Source of the DNA: Notospermus geniculatus
Taxonomy: Eukaryota > Nemertea > Pilidiophora > Heteronemertea > Lineidae
NCBI GenBank assembly: GCA_002633025.1
Contig: NMRB01000008.1
Coordinates: 919,011-983,010, forward strand
Direction of reading: 5' to 3'
DNA: 64,000 nt
Shown: positions 45,819-58,585 of the stretch, in pieces
How positions within the stretch are numbered: position 1 is the first letter of the stretch
How the letters are laid out: every line of letters begins with the position of its first letter
Translations under genes and position numbers: made by a program
The notes under the pieces: model-generated
Told to the model about the DNA's origin: nothing
Seen by the model: the letters and a program-made list of their open reading frames with translations, nothing else
The model's database searches: none

Positions 45819-46885
45819 CAAGACGTATAACAGTCAAATCAACCACGCTACCTGTAAAATTTGTTTACAACTATTTTCTCAACATTAATGTCAGTACGAA
45901 GCGTACATTTTACATGTATTTGACAGGCGTAACAGTCCACGAGGCGAAGAGAAATGTTTGGAAAATCGGAAAATGTGTTTCATGGGAGCGGCCATTGCAA
46001 TTGTTGCCAAGGATAAACTGGTGAGGTCGGCTTCTGCTCAGCCCGGGCGAACAATCCTCTGCCATCATCTCTCGCGACTGCCCACTCACAGCAGTCTAAA
46101 TCTGGAGCGTCGTGGAGCAAGCCTAGCCACCACTACGATTAGCATCGTTAGTCCTGGGGGTGGCATATAATCTGTGAAAATCAGTCTTTACATGGAGGTA
46201 TGATAGCGGCTCCATGGTCTTTACAACACCGAAGCCGGGGCAGATTGTAGTCAACAACCCGCCAGACGTCTGCGATATCAGTTAACGAAATCAACGACAG
46301 ATGGCGAGACTGGGAATGATTGCGGGTCGTTGGCGCATAGCGTTTTGAACCAGCACCACACTTTTTAAAGATTGGTGATTTTTTTATTTTCCCCAATAGG
46401 CCTATCATCTTGAGCTGTAGGAGGCCTATTTTGTTGAAACGTGAAATAAAAAAACACAAATATAGTCATTTTTATTTTTATATTTTCCGCCTACCCGCAC
46501 ATATGTGTTTTGGGTTGGGTGTTTCGTAATCCAACAAATAAAAAAAGTGTGGCCTTAAAAGAAATTTAAAAAAACAAATGATAAATTAATTTGTTAGAAA
46601 TGTAATGAGAATAACCCGATCAATATACAAAATGCTCGATGACTTCGACGTCGCCGCCGGGCCTGTTATGTGACGTAGCTGCTAGGGCGAAGTTGTGACA
46701 GTCTGCAGGAGTGTCCTTCTACAATAAGCCGGCCAGGGTGCCTATCAACAAAATCTGGAATATCTCTTTGTTTGTCGGAGGAGCGAGCTGACTGCCGAAA
46801 CAGAATCGTCGGCGAACCCCCCCCCCCAACCCTCATATCCATTAGAAACTTCATCGATTCTGATTAAATTGGTTTACACACAATT
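45819..46885. other. no gene seen
   Basis: Intergenic sequence with short ORFs only, two AGGCCTAT motifs (about 46,400 and 46,430) and a run of C at about 46,810-46,818. Confidence 0.5.
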
Positions 46886-46887
46886 GG

Positions 46888-46962
46888 CATGGATTCGTGG
46901 CGCACAGCAGACGACGGACTGGAAATCTGGACAGAAGTATCAACGCGGGTTCTAGTCCCCTA
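46888..46962 (+). repeat. tRNA-like / SINE-head-like fragment
   Basis: GTGGCGCACAGC resembles an A box, and GCGGGTTCTAGTCCCC about 45 bases later resembles a B box and T-arm. No convincing acceptor or anticodon stem closes, so I do not call a tRNA gene. It may be the head of an old SINE. Confidence 0.3.
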
Positions 46963-49900
46963 CTATCAACATATCATACTTTTTTCTTTCTACTTCATTC
47001 TCATAACATTTCTAACTAATTACATGTGTATTTTTTAAATTTTTTATTTTCATCTTTTGAAATCTGTTTTAAAGTGACCCCATTTGGTTAGAAATATGGC
47101 CGATGGTGGGTCAGAAAAATGGTCAGTGCGGGGGTCCAGACCTTTCGTTGAGTATGGGCCAGAAAAACGGTTAGGTCAGAAATCCGGTTGGGTCAGATTT
47201 CCGGTTGAGGTCAGACGAATGGTTGTAACAGTAACAGGCCTCAGTCTACTGTCATCGGTGTTGTCAGGGTACGAGAGTCGGAGCTGAATGAGCAAGATCG
47301 AAATTCACCACCTCGACTCATTTCCTTAATATAATGAGGCAGTAATTGGCAAATACGGCCGCCAGCCTCCACCTTGTTCTTAATTTCTGTCCACTTATGA
47401 GTTCGTGACATGAAACTTCCCTTCTACTCGGCAGCATTGCGCTAATGGACCCTATTATCTCTCAATTTGTGTCTGAGATGCTGAGGATTTTTGCGGACCT
47501 CTGCATTAATCATTCGATTTGCCCAAGAGTTGGACCCAGGGCGAGCGTTTGTAAAATTGATAGATTCAATCAGTTTGTTACCGCCAGACATCACAGTGAT
47601 TCTATCTTAATCATTAAGGCGACGGCATGACCAGCGACAAGCGCAAGCATTGTTTGGGTTACGGCGTAACAGGGAAGAATGTCCCCGAGGAAAAGGTCCA
47701 CCCTATTCTACAATGAGATGGCTTTGGAAGTCAATGGCCAAGGATCGATAAGGAATGTTATTGTCATGATGACATTTTTTTTCTGGGAGCAGTGACGTCC
47801 CAATGAAAAGGATAGAGATGTTACGAAGTCAAGATTCACGGAATTGAAATCTTCTGACGCAACTTAACAAGTTTTTACAAAAGAATATTAAATTTCCAAT
47901 AACCATTACAAATGAAAGAAAATTTCATAACGATTAAAAAAATCAAAGATCGAGGGCATTTGAAGAGGCGGCTTTGATCTCAAATTACAAAAACTAAATC
48001 AAAATTGTTCATGTGTTGCCGATCCTTATTGAGAAAAGCTTCGGGCTTTCAGATTACATGTCCTCAACCAATGAAAGGTGAATGGTATAAGCAGAGCCGA
48101 TTTTCTTCAGAAGTATTGGATGATATTAAAATTTATCCAGATCAGGTAAAACACCTGTCGTGTCGTGCAACGTGTCCGCTATACCACCGGAATGGCACAC
48201 ATTTCATTACAGAGGAATTATCAAGGAAGAACTGCGACAAAATTTCAAGAATATCTAGTAACCTAGTAACCACCCACCCTTTCTTGTAACTTGAGTTCTT
48301 ATCACCAATGTCATCATTCGTAGACACAGAACGTGGTTCGTTTGCTTCAAAGCTTCCGTGTCTTTTGTTGTCGTTCCTGTCTCTGATAAAAACAGTCGTC
48401 CTCAAACTCAGAAACCCTAGCCCGTTTGCGTCAGGCAGCCGCTAACTAGCACGATCTAGGAAACGAGGTTCACGGGAAAAGAAGGAAAAGATCGTGTGAC
48501 AAGGGAGGAAGGTCGGAAGACGGCGAATATAAGTCATATCACATATCAGTATATCTTCCCCACACTTGGTTTGCTCAGGGGAGGGTAATTTACTTGGTAC
48601 ATATGCCTCCAGGTCAAAGTCACAATTTTTAGGAAGGTGATATAGGTATATCAGCATTAAAATCTCAGAGAGGTTGACCGCGTACGACGAAAGAGTGGAA
48701 ACCCCATTACAGGGATACTGCTCCAGCGAATTAAAGGGAAACATATCAACTATAGTACCTACTTTTTTTCAAAATGTGGCCAGTACAATTCCATGCAGGC
48801 AACCAATGTATAAATCTCAAAAATACACTGTGTCTGTGGCTGACTTTTTATAGGAAATTGCGAAACCAGAGTTGGCTACCATAGATTGACTTCAATAGAA
48901 ACCCCATCTCCACATTTGAGTCGTCCGAGAGAAGTATTATCGGAAATTTGCTTCATTAGCTAAAAGTGCATAAATCACTGAAAATACCACCAAAGAGGAG
49001 GGATTGCTTCCGTTATAATGCATTCAAAGGATCACACAGGGAGGCTAACTAAGATGTGCTTCATACTTCCAATATAGATGTGGTATGACAACGAACGTAA
49101 TCCACGGACCAATTCCAGGACAATTTGTTTATGTAATTCGCGACTCTTCGTCGCAGAGGGAGAAAGAATTGATTTTCCCGTCACCAGAAGTGAAGCAATT
49201 CAGTGCACCCACCAAGCCACGGAAGTCTGTGTCTCTGCCGATGGATGAGATGAGATGAGATCAGAATGTCGTCGACTGGCTGCGCATCAGTCTCGTATTG
49301 AACCAAATCCATCACGGACGTGTGCCACGACACTCCGCCGAGCAACACGAGACAACTGGAGACGAACCCTTTCCGGAGTTACCACCCGATCGTTCATGAT
49401 CTGCAGCGATCGATGCAACATACAGCTCCGGTGTGTCTCAAAGGATTTGGCGGCAAGCGCAGAGCCATCAAGAGACGATCACATATAATCCTACGAAATT
49501 GAAATGTGGGACTAATCCAATCTGTGGTATGGACTCGACGGCTGCCTGCGACAGACAAATGCTGACGAGATTAATGAAGCCACAGTGGAAGCGAAAAATA
49601 ACAGACACCGACACATTTCTTGCTCCGCAAATATGAGGAAGTCATTTCCGTTCAGCGGCTCATGGCCGTGATTACAATAGAATCTTCGCTATATGCAACT
49701 GATCCGGGTTGAAAAGGACGGGACGTGATATCCGTGGAAGATGGTGATGATTACAATAGAATCTTGGCTACATGCGGCTGATCCGACTTGGAAAGGATAG
49801 GACGCCGCGATGGCGGATCTCGTGCTACGTAGTCTGAATAACCTGCCTTGACGGGTCCATATACCATCACTGAGCTGAGCTGCCCTCTTGAACAGTTTCG

Positions 49901-52372
49901 ATTGGTAATCGAACTGCTCGCGAACTATGACGAGAACCGAAGCATCTACCGTAAGCTAAACCCATCACCACTGTACAAGATCCCCCCACTCGACTTAAAT
50001 GTAAAAGGTGGCCGTCTTTGTAAGATTTCGAGAAATTGCAGCCACTTCTTTCGGTCTTAGCCACTGAAAGAACCACGTGAGGCGGGTCCAAGTTGTGTTA
50101 TTGCACCATGCGGTTTTCACAGGAGCTCGAAAACAACATGAGAAGTACTTATAATGATAAACACAGGAATGATCAATAATATTAAACAACAAGTCAACAA
50201 GAGCAAAAATCTCGACTCTAAGTGGAACGGCCTTCAGTCGATTTCACCCGATGAACCTCGGCCCCTTATGAATATAGAAGAGGTCATTTACCGTATTTTT
50301 AAAATTGCACCTGTTACTTTCCCGATCGATTCGCCTTTACATACATGATAACCTCTTCCTCATCTTCTATAAGGAGGACCTGCCTACGGCCGTGAAAGAA
50401 TAACTGAGTATCCCTACTCAAGAAAATCTAATTACAAGTCCGCCTCCGTATTATCTTTAAGCATTGCTGATAAAAATACAGGCAAAGAGACAGAAATGTT
50501 TGAGGGTAATTCGCCGCGTCAGGTGGTCTTGACTGAGGAAACAGTCAAAAAGTTCCCTTGCTTTGAGCGGAACAGAAGTCAGTCTTTCTGACATAGGCTG
50601 ACATATACTCCCCAGTGTTCAGTTGGTCATAAGTATAGACCCACACACTGGCATGATTGGCGTCAAAAGTAAAGGATCATCAATAGACGGCGCTTTTTGA
50701 CGAGGGATCCAATCACGAACCATCATCACAGGTTTAACCGACGCCGCCTTAACACACTTTCCGTCAGATTGGCTAAGATACGTGTAGAAAATGTGCACTG
50801 TATATTCATACTCGAGGCAGATTCCAAGCCGGGATTCCCCGAATGGGACAGCTAACGCCATCTATTAGTGATACGTTGACGATCGCATCAACTGAAGCAG
50901 TTTCAGAGCGCGGATAACGGAGTGGATAGCGGTTTGAAACTGCGCGAGGAGTTTAAGGTTGACAATAAGGTGGATTCACATAACTGATCCATTTTTGAAA
51001 ACACGTCAAATCATTTTTTTCGAAGCCGATGGAATATTTCTCGATGCTTTTGAAAAGTATTACGTCCATGATTCATCTTATCATTACGAGGTGAATGCGC
51101 TCGCTCGAATTGATTTCAATATAACGTTATTGAACTGCGTGATTTTTACAATCCTAATCTTCATATTTTTCGCTCCAAGACAAATTAAATTTCACAGCTC
51201 TTCAGCTTCTCATGTGATTCTATCGCATAATCACATTAGGAGAGAGAAAATCGACTTTTAAGTTCAATAAAACCTGATTACTAAGCCAATTTTCTAGTAG
51301 AACTCGTTCATTTTACAAATTGCCCATGACGTGTCGGTTGGGAAGAAGACTTAAAGTACTTTTAAAATAAAAATCGCGGGATGTTCCTCAGAGACCCCGT
51401 CAATTTCGTGGCTGCAAGAGCGGACGTGATCAACGGGACCGATGACGTCATGTACATGTAGATGGAAGTCTCCTTTGACAACAAATGAAAGAGAGGTTCT
51501 CACGTCGACCAATGCAAACGAATGTAAGAAATGGCCAGTGACCGTCTCTACTTGAGTCTGCATACGTAAAATATCGGCAAACTCAAGTAACCCGTTGTGA
51601 AAGGAATGGGAGTCAGTATAGGGGAAACGAAGATTAGAAATCCTTAGAAATATAGAAATGCAGGTTCTAGTTACAATAGTCTGCTACACAGGTGACGGTA
51701 AAGCTGGGAATCCACCATTGATTTCCAAGCTGATTTTGCGTTCCGACTTGCTTTTAAACTGGGTTGCGTTGCAACTGGGCACTCGATCGCCATAGTGGAC
51801 TCGCTAGACGAGATTTCCACCAATGGCGAAGATGTGGTCAATATCAGTCGGCAATCATGGTTTCTGAGTATAGCCTATATCCTACATGTAATCCGTCGTT
51901 GAAGAATAAAACCGACTAGTGGGGAATTTAGATTCTTGTCACTCCGGCCAATATATCGTGTTTTCCTGTCAGGATTTGATAGATAATGTTATTGGAGCCA
52001 GACGGTGGCCAGACATCCCCGGTACCTGACACCTACCGAAAATGAAGTATAGCAGACGACACCAATTGTCTGTTATATTATCGATTATCATTCGTCCGAG
52101 ATTAACTACGCAATCGATGGAAGAGCCAATTGTGCATTTCACGTCTGATGAGGTCACTGGTGCTAGACAATGAAGACGGTGATTGATTGGTTATCTCGGG
52201 TAGGAGTCACCACACTGATTGGAGGAGACGAGCTCAGTCAATCAATTGGTCAACCAACTCAAAGATCCGGTAAGCGTTGCCGGGTAATATTTGCTGGTTA
52301 TCGTTGTTTGCATTGGGAATCTATATTGTCCGGATGTTCGTGGATCCATTTCCTTTAGCCTCATGTGACTCG
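46963..52372. other. gene-poor stretch
   Basis: No recognisable gene in 5.4 kb. It contains a GGTCAGA-rich degenerate repeat (47,108-47,222) and a two-copy repeat at 49,670-49,804. All ORFs are 100 codons or fewer and lack known motifs. Confidence 0.45.
49670..49804. repeat. two-unit tandem duplication, period 79 bp
   Basis: GATTACAATAGAATCTT opens both units (49,670 and 49,749), and each ends near GGACG after a GATCCG core. The 56 bp units are about 80 per cent alike and separated by 23 bp. Non-coding. Confidence 0.75.
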
Positions 52373-52380
52373 TATAAAAG
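52373..52380 (+). promoter_or_regulatory. TATA-box-like TATAAAAG
   Basis: A consensus-quality TATAAAAG with GC-rich flank (GGCCGCAGC) lies 358 bases upstream of the ATG at 52,738. It could serve the candidate exon below. Position and match are the only evidence. Confidence 0.3.
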
Positions 52381-52737
52381 GGCCGCAGCAAACCTTTTAG
52401 TCGACATTTTTTGCCATTTGTCGGTCACAATCTCCGCGAAAAACACTTTTTTTCGGTAACATCGGGGAGGGGCTGCCCCTCCGTTCAATGCTGACTACAT
52501 GCATGCGGCCTTGATAACAGCAATGGAAGTAAGATAGACCTTCTATGTTCTACACATCATGGCATTTCACTTTTAAGGCTCCTAATTAAGTCTGACCGCA
52601 CAGCGAGGTCAGGACGTGGAATTGGAAGAGGATGTTCGTGGAGCGACTCCCTGATGTCCTTAAATGACCAAATCAGCGGCTAATCATGTGACGTTTCCTA
52701 ATCAGATTAGCGATACCGGGCGAGGCGTTCGTGACAA

Positions 52738-52858
52738 ATGTTATCAGTGAATCCCAAGGGAGAAAATGTTGAGAATGTGTTGATGGCATACCAGGCAGTT
52801 CACCTTGAACAGGTGCCACGGAATGAAGGCGTCGAGTTTGGTTTCAGAATCCAAGGAG
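52738..52858 (+). CDS. possible first coding exon of a PDZ-domain-like protein
   Basis: From ATG, the frame reads MLSVNPKGENVENVLMAYQA and then VHLEQVPRNEGVEFGFRIQG, followed by a GGAG/GTAAAC donor. The last segment resembles the first beta strand and carboxylate-binding-loop region of PDZ domains (..GFGFxIxGG). No later PDZ exon could be found on the plus strand in the rest of the window, so the call rests on about 20 residues plus a donor and an upstream TATA-like box. It could be a chance ORF. Confidence 0.3.
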
Positions 52859-53047
52859 GTAAACATGAAAGACTCCTACCATGTAATAAGGGACTTCATT
52901 GTCAGAAGTACATACGTCTACACTCAGCAGCCCTGAAAGATAATCCTTTCAAAAGGAAATTGACATGTGCCGTAATTGAATGGTTTTCAATAGATTTCTA
53001 CGGCATTAAAACGTAATCGAGGGTGGCCAAAAGTTCCCCATTGTAAG

Positions 53048-53286
53048 AGTAAAGTCTGGCAACATCTATCTTTGACCTAATGGAATGCGGAAGCTAGGAA
53101 ATTGATCGTTGGATTTTCCACGGACCTTTAATCACACGCGGCTATTGAATGACCGGTGGACAACGCGAACAATCGGGGAACGACCACAAGTGATCGCCAG
53201 GCATGATTATAAATCGCAAAGTTCTGTCACATTACATGACTTCCGCATTCCATTAGGTCGAAGATAGATGTTGCCAGACTTTACTT
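53048..53286. mobile_element. MITE with about 48-bp inverted termini
   Basis: Left arm AGTAAAGTCTGGCAACATCT through AATGCGGAAG (53,048-53,094) is matched by the right arm 53,239-53,286, with about one mismatch in the core (TCTTTGACC versus TCTTCGACC). The interior of about 140 bp has no ORF. No clear target duplication was resolved. Confidence 0.85.
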
Positions 53287-53767
53287 CTCACAAAGCCTTT
53301 CTATTGTTCACCACTCCCTGTTGTTGTCAACGGCAGTTAAAATCCACCTTCAGATTGAACTATATGTTTGCCTACATGTTCATGATTGTACTTTCTCTCA
53401 GGTTGGCAGGCAATAAGTAATATGACCATCAATCTGTACCTCCAGTGTTTTTTCACTGCCAAAGGTAGCCTGTGAAACGATCACCAAAACGTGAGGGACT
53501 GATTAATAAACAGTAAGGTCATGGTCAGGCGTGTCGCGAGCGGCCATCCGTTGATTAACCGACATCCAACACGTCTGCCTGATCAAAACGGTACAGCCGA
53601 GTCAACAGCTGGAGGCATTTTCCCCCTCAGCGCAGAGTGTACCGTAAATGACCAAATTGGCCAGCGTAATTGACAAGAACCGGTTGGTTCACGGTGATAG
53701 TCGGGTTGGTCATCATCATCATCATGGGAGCTATTTGGCTGCGCCAGTAAATATTTGACAAAATGCC

Positions 53768-54315
53768 CTCGGATGCTCCATGAAAATGTCCCCGAATAAC
53801 AGGGAAACAACAGACTAGCCAATTCTTCGTGACGCTCCATTGAAATGTCCCCGAAATGACAGGGAAACAATAGACCAGCCATTCCTCGTGCGCTCCATGG
53901 AAATGTCCCCGAATAACAGGGAAACAATAGACCATGCAGCCAATTCTTCATGACGCTCCATGGAAATGTCCCCGAATAACAGGTAAACAATAGACCATGC
54001 AGCCAATTCTTCATGACGCTCCATTGAAATGTCCCCAAATGACAGGGAAACAATAGACCACCCAATTCTTCATAACGCTCCATTGAAATGTCCCCGAATG
54101 ACAGGGAAACAATGGACTAGACAATAGGGAGTTTTCGCAAAGCCCCCGAAACGCCAACGCGAAAGCCAAACCCATTGTTCGATGCTACGAAGAGAGCACC
54201 GAACAAAAGGATAGACGTTCCCGTTGGCGTTTCGGGGGCTTTGCAAAAACTCCCTATTGTCCATGACGCTCCAGGAAAATGTCCCCGAATAACAGGGAAA
54301 CAATAGACCTGCCAT
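53768..54315. repeat. minisatellite of about 58-64 bp units, interrupted by a MITE
   Basis: Seven units share GCTCCATGGAAATGTCCCCG, then AACAGGGAAACAATAGACCA, then AATTCTTCATGACG. Unit lengths vary by the presence of ATGCAG. Six units lie before and one after the MITE at 54,121-54,260. The minus strand stays open over 166 codons because the repeat lacks stops in that frame; I read this as a by-product of the repeat and not as a protein. Confidence 0.9.
54121..54260. mobile_element. 140-bp MITE inside the minisatellite
   Basis: Nearly perfect 39-bp inverted termini begin ACAATAGGGAGTTTTCGCAA and end TTGCAAAAACTCCCTATTGT. The short interior (about 62 bp) is not coding. It split one repeat unit, so the array existed first. 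A TA within the ends (CAATAGGGAG) could be a mariner-like target, but this is not proven. Confidence 0.88.
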
Positions 54316-54746
54316 TCGACGCCAGGATGCTTTTTTTGACCAACCTGTACAGGGCAATTTAGAAGAATGCCCTCTGAAGAGTTAAATCTGCCTTTCTCTC
54401 AAACATTTCAATGTACCACGATATACACCTTCCTTCTTTGACGTCAGGAGAAGCTGTATAAGGTGTCCAACTGTTTGATAACTGAAACTATGCCGGATAG
54501 AAATCGCCTGTGTAATTAGAGGAACGTAATACAATCATAGAAATAGATAACAATGTCACGCTACGCTCACCCATTATCAACGAATCCCGCAAAGGTATCT
54601 GATATTCAGTATCAGTAAATGAAAAACAACAGGTAATGTTGCCATACGTTACTTTGTCGTTTGGGATAGATTTTTATCAATAGGATTGGCATGCCTTTAT
54701 CTAATGGAGAGGGACAGAATACTGGTCTCGTTGGAGGGAAGGGGAG

Positions 54747-54929
54747 ATGCTGGGTCTTATGACAGCCTTCGAGAATGGTGACGGGGAAACTTGTAGTGTT
54801 CCTACTTCACCGAAATCTCCTGCAGACGAAACGAAACGCAGAAAAGCCCAAAGGATTCTCAGCCCGAAGTTTCCAAAAGGCATTTCTGCCCACATTCATC
54901 TCAGTGACGAATGGTCTTCTACCCAATGA
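54747..54929 (+). CDS. unassigned 60-codon ORF, weak
   Basis: ATG to TGA, reading MLGLMTAFENGDGETCSVPT, then PKSPADETKRRKAQRILSPK and on to DEWSSTQ. The charged, proline-serine-rich composition is more protein-like than nearby ORFs, but there is no known motif and no splicing evidence. Confidence 0.2.
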   Translation: MLGLMTAFENGDGETCSVPTSPKSPADETKRRKAQRILSPKFPKGISAHIHLSDEWSSTQ

Positions 54930-55909
54930 TTTAGACAAATGATACAAGTGAGTCTAGAGTGTTTACATGCCAGATGATGCTGGTAGTGGTACTTCAAGGA
55001 TGAGCGCGCCAGCATCCAAGAACATTTCAGCACTTATAGGATCAATTGGAGGTAACGGCTGCAATGAAACACCGTCTTTTGATGGCAAGTTAATGGGTAT
55101 TTGTACTTCTTCGTCGGCTATCAAAGAGGTAGTTGGCAATTTCGGTGGATGTAAAAACATCTCTGGAGGATTTCATTGGAAAAGAACTAGCCTGCGGCTG
55201 AGGTATTACAGGATTAATCTTCAGTCGCTGTGCTCGGTAATTGCATGCCCCGAGGTGCGCAAGAGGATGGTTTGTCAATTGATGCAAAAAGGTCGCCAGT
55301 AATGCGATTTCAACGGCGATGGTTGGGCAAAAGAGAGGCTAGGAGCAAACAGAGGTCGATGTATGCAATCAGAATGCAACCAAACATAGCATTGAGGCCA
55401 ATTGTGCGGAAAATATTGTGTTATCATCAGCAGCATAGGTAATTAATGTCGATTCATTCACCGGATGATATGACCAGAAAGCCTCCATTTTTTCTCCAGT
55501 GGCTGCTCCGTTTCCCATATTCACCGAAGATTATCGTTACAGCAAAGACCGAAAAAATATGACGATGAGATCTGCTTGCATCTTTCCAAAAACTGCTCCC
55601 CGGTTACCCGCGCTCTGAAACTGCTTCGGTTCACGCGATTCTCAGAAGATGACCAATAGGCGTCACTACCGCGTGTTAGAATTGAAATTTAAAACTTTGG
55701 TGCCAAGCGTATGTTCATTGTGAAGAATCGTACCTACGTTTTAGTAGGGCCTACATCCAATGGATGCCTGCTGGAAATGTTCACCCTGCACGTTACTTCG
55801 TTTGACAGCAACACGCTAACGACCATCCACAAGGAGCACTGGACCTGATCGCCATCATTACACCATCAGCTCATTAGCTACCCATTACAGCACGAACGAA
55901 TGGCCCGAC
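54930..55909. other. no gene assigned
   Basis: Overlapping ORFs on both strands (plus 54,967-55,302; minus 54,963-55,160) cannot both be coding, and neither has a recognisable domain. The rest holds nothing I can name. Confidence 0.4.
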
Positions 55910-56161
55910 ATGCCCGAGGCGAACAAGGCAACTAGCCGTTGCAAGGATATGTTCAAGTCGGATGTCACGGAGGTGCCAAATGGGACTTGTCACACCATAA
56001 ATTGTTGCCGTTACTTGGAGCAGCTCCAGAAGCAATCAAATGTCGGCAAGTTCAAGATAGCAGACGCTGGCGGCAGCAATGGCTGTTGCATCGTCAACTC
56101 AGCTGTAAAGATCATTTTTGGGACTTTGTCAGGGAAACCATGCACGGTCTCTAGGCAGTGA
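55910..56161 (+). pseudogene. possible fragment of a SAM-dependent methyltransferase-like sequence
   Basis: The open frame contains CRYLEQLQKQ, then GKFKIADAGGSNG and a following NSAVKIIFG. The layout helix-strand-GxSxG resembles motif I of SABATH-like methyltransferases (..FTIADxGxxxGxNS..). The similarity spans about 35 residues, no catalytic continuation follows, and the frame soon stops. It may be an exon, a relic, or coincidence. Confidence 0.2.
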
Positions 56162-56383
56162 CAAGGGTCTTGACGGCCCTGTCAGGTCACCTACTCATCG
56201 TTGAAGAAAAGCCTCTCTTTGCTGTAGTACAGCTACTCCATTTCAGCCTTTGTGGTGTAACCATTGCTGTAGCCATTTTCCACTGGGAGACTAGTCTTGT
56301 GCCTGGTCACATTTTACTGTGAGGCATTCAGACTCAGAGCGGACTTCTTCCGGGCGAGCTGTTGACACGTCGAATACTAGCCC

Positions 56384-56664
56384 TGGTTACACTACATAGA
56401 AATCCCCCCGGGTTTTTTTTGAGGCACGTGTCAAGCCCGGGTCTGAAAAAACACGCCTGAGACCCGGCGCGCGTCTACACTACTAAAATCTAGCCGAACC
56501 TAAATTGCTAAAATCTTGTACTTTTTCCCGCGATCTGCTTTGTTTACATCGGGTTAAAGACAGGTTTTTTCATCCCCGGGTCTATTACACCCACGCGCTT
56601 TTAACAGGTGTGGACAGAAAAAGCCCGGGTGGGGAGCGGGTTTTTATGTGGTGTAACCAGGGCT
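56384..56664. mobile_element. MITE with GCCCTGGTTACAC termini
   Basis: The left end GCCCTGGTTACACTACATA is mirrored by the right end TATGTGGTGTAACCAGGGC (about 18 of 19 positions). Inner blocks CCCGGG and CACGCGC also recur on both sides. No coding content. No clear target duplication was found beyond the termini. Confidence 0.8.
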
Positions 56665-58585
56665 TCTATCAATGTCAGGACTAGGAATCACGAACAATTG
56701 AATACTTATGATCTTTATGCCATTGTTGCGCATTCATGCCGTGTGTGATCAAAAATCGGCCAAATGCCTCCAATCATCTTCTGACACAATAAGACTGATG
56801 ATGAATAATCCTCGATGCAGTATGCAAAACGTGGGGCTTGGCCTGAATAATTTGGACACTGACCTTCGATTGATGGTCTTGAGTATAGTCCGACCCATTG
56901 TGCGCATTGGTGAGGTCTTGAGGTATGGCCAGATTTCTGCGCTGTGGGGAAAGGAGTCAGTGGAACGCAAGTCACCTTTCGGATTTGGCAAATAAGGTCA
57001 ACACTGGACTAATTCATCATGAGAACTCTTTCTTGCCTCTCTTGGAGCAATAGCCCGGTGGGTTTGTGTAAAGGTCAGGCGATAAATTGAATTGGTGGCG
57101 TGAAGCAGGCTAATGGTACTGAAGTTGCTGGTCGAGGTGTGTCTCCCGAGGGATCAGGTATTGATAGGTCATTCATCGTAAGCCACTCCACCAGATATAC
57201 CGTCAGTCATTGCTGGGAAGATGGTTCTCTGCAAATGTCAATGCGTCTAGTTCGGTACACTTGGTCAAGTAATTCCATATTACGTGTTTCTTTAGGCCTA
57301 GTGTTTTCGTAAGAGAGCATCATTGGTTCACAGCCGGTAACTTTAGGCATCCTGATTTCACCCAATCCCCCCGACGACAAGGCCAGTCTAGCTTGAGCGA
57401 GGGAATTTAACATGAAGTACCGAACAAATAAGGGCCAAACATAAGGAGAAAAACCCACCCATTCTCAACCTGTTCGGTTACCATAGCAACGCGCAAATTT
57501 ATGTACTAAGTAGTATCGGTGTATCGGTTATTGGGAGGGTAGTCCCTGTGACACTCGTAATGGGTGAATTTGATCGAATTGTATTCAACTCCCCTGTACC
57601 CGCTGACAAGAAGATTGCGAATATCACGGGGTGATATCTTCACGGATTCGTTCAGTTACCTTGACGATCGGATATGACGTAATATAAGGATGACGTCATC
57701 AGCTTCGATATGCGACGGATTATTCTATAGTAGCAAAAGAAGGTTCCTGGTGTTGGCGGAGGGGGAGGCAATAAGATATATTTACCTATTTTTGATATTA
57801 AAGGAAGGGTTTCGTGCGTGGACGGCAACCTGACAGTTGCCAAGAATTGCTGTCTTTCTTTTATTGTTGACAAAGAAAGAAGCTGCGCTTGTCCTGTGTC
57901 AGTTCATTCACCCAGACACCAGTTATTAGGGTATCATTGAAGAACCTGAGGAAAAAAGGAAGCTACACCCTGGGTTGCCTAAACGCTTTACCAATATACA
58001 CTGGTGTGAAATCCAAATTGACACACGCCAACTGCTAAACTGCTTATTTAGCGAGAGACCCCCTTTGAACAACTGGTCACCAATCACAAGGTTAATTTGC
58101 CCGTCTAGAAGAAGTGCCATTACAGATTGAAGACATGGTTTCCCGTTTATAGCCGAGAGGCATCGGGAGATTGAATAAGTTTGTAAAGTGGAGCCAGAGT
58201 ATCTAATCGTATCTTGGAGCTCTGTTCGTTGGAAGACCAATTATCGATGGGCTGTCACAGTCACATGTCGAGATCACGCGTGTCGTGACCATTTAGCCTT
58301 GCCTTCTTCTATTGCCTCCCGCTGTGAAGAAGGCAGGGATGACACAATCGGGGACACAATACACCTTGTTTTCATGGCGATATATCGATCAGGGGTTGAA
58401 ATTGACTTTCTGGCATCCGCAACTTTCTGCCTGCGGTGTTCATCTACAGTTAGATCGATTGGTCAGATTCGCTTACATTCCTGGGATTGCTGTACTGTAC
58501 AAGATACACGTCATGATTTGATGGTGTTCCCTTTGACATCAGACTATTGCCGATCAGCAGATAGCATTCCTTAGAGTGGAATTTC
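56665..58585. other. no gene assigned
   Basis: Short overlapping ORFs on both strands (for example plus 58,188-58,574, 128 codons) have no recognised motif. I support no gene here. Confidence 0.4.

Noticed and set aside
46888-46962. Functional tRNA gene
   Set aside because: A- and B-box-like words are present, but no cloverleaf with a closed acceptor and anticodon stem could be drawn.
53583-54083. 166-residue repeat protein on the minus strand
   Set aside because: The frame is a by-product of a stop-free minisatellite unit; unit lengths differ by non-multiples of three and two other frames are also partly open.
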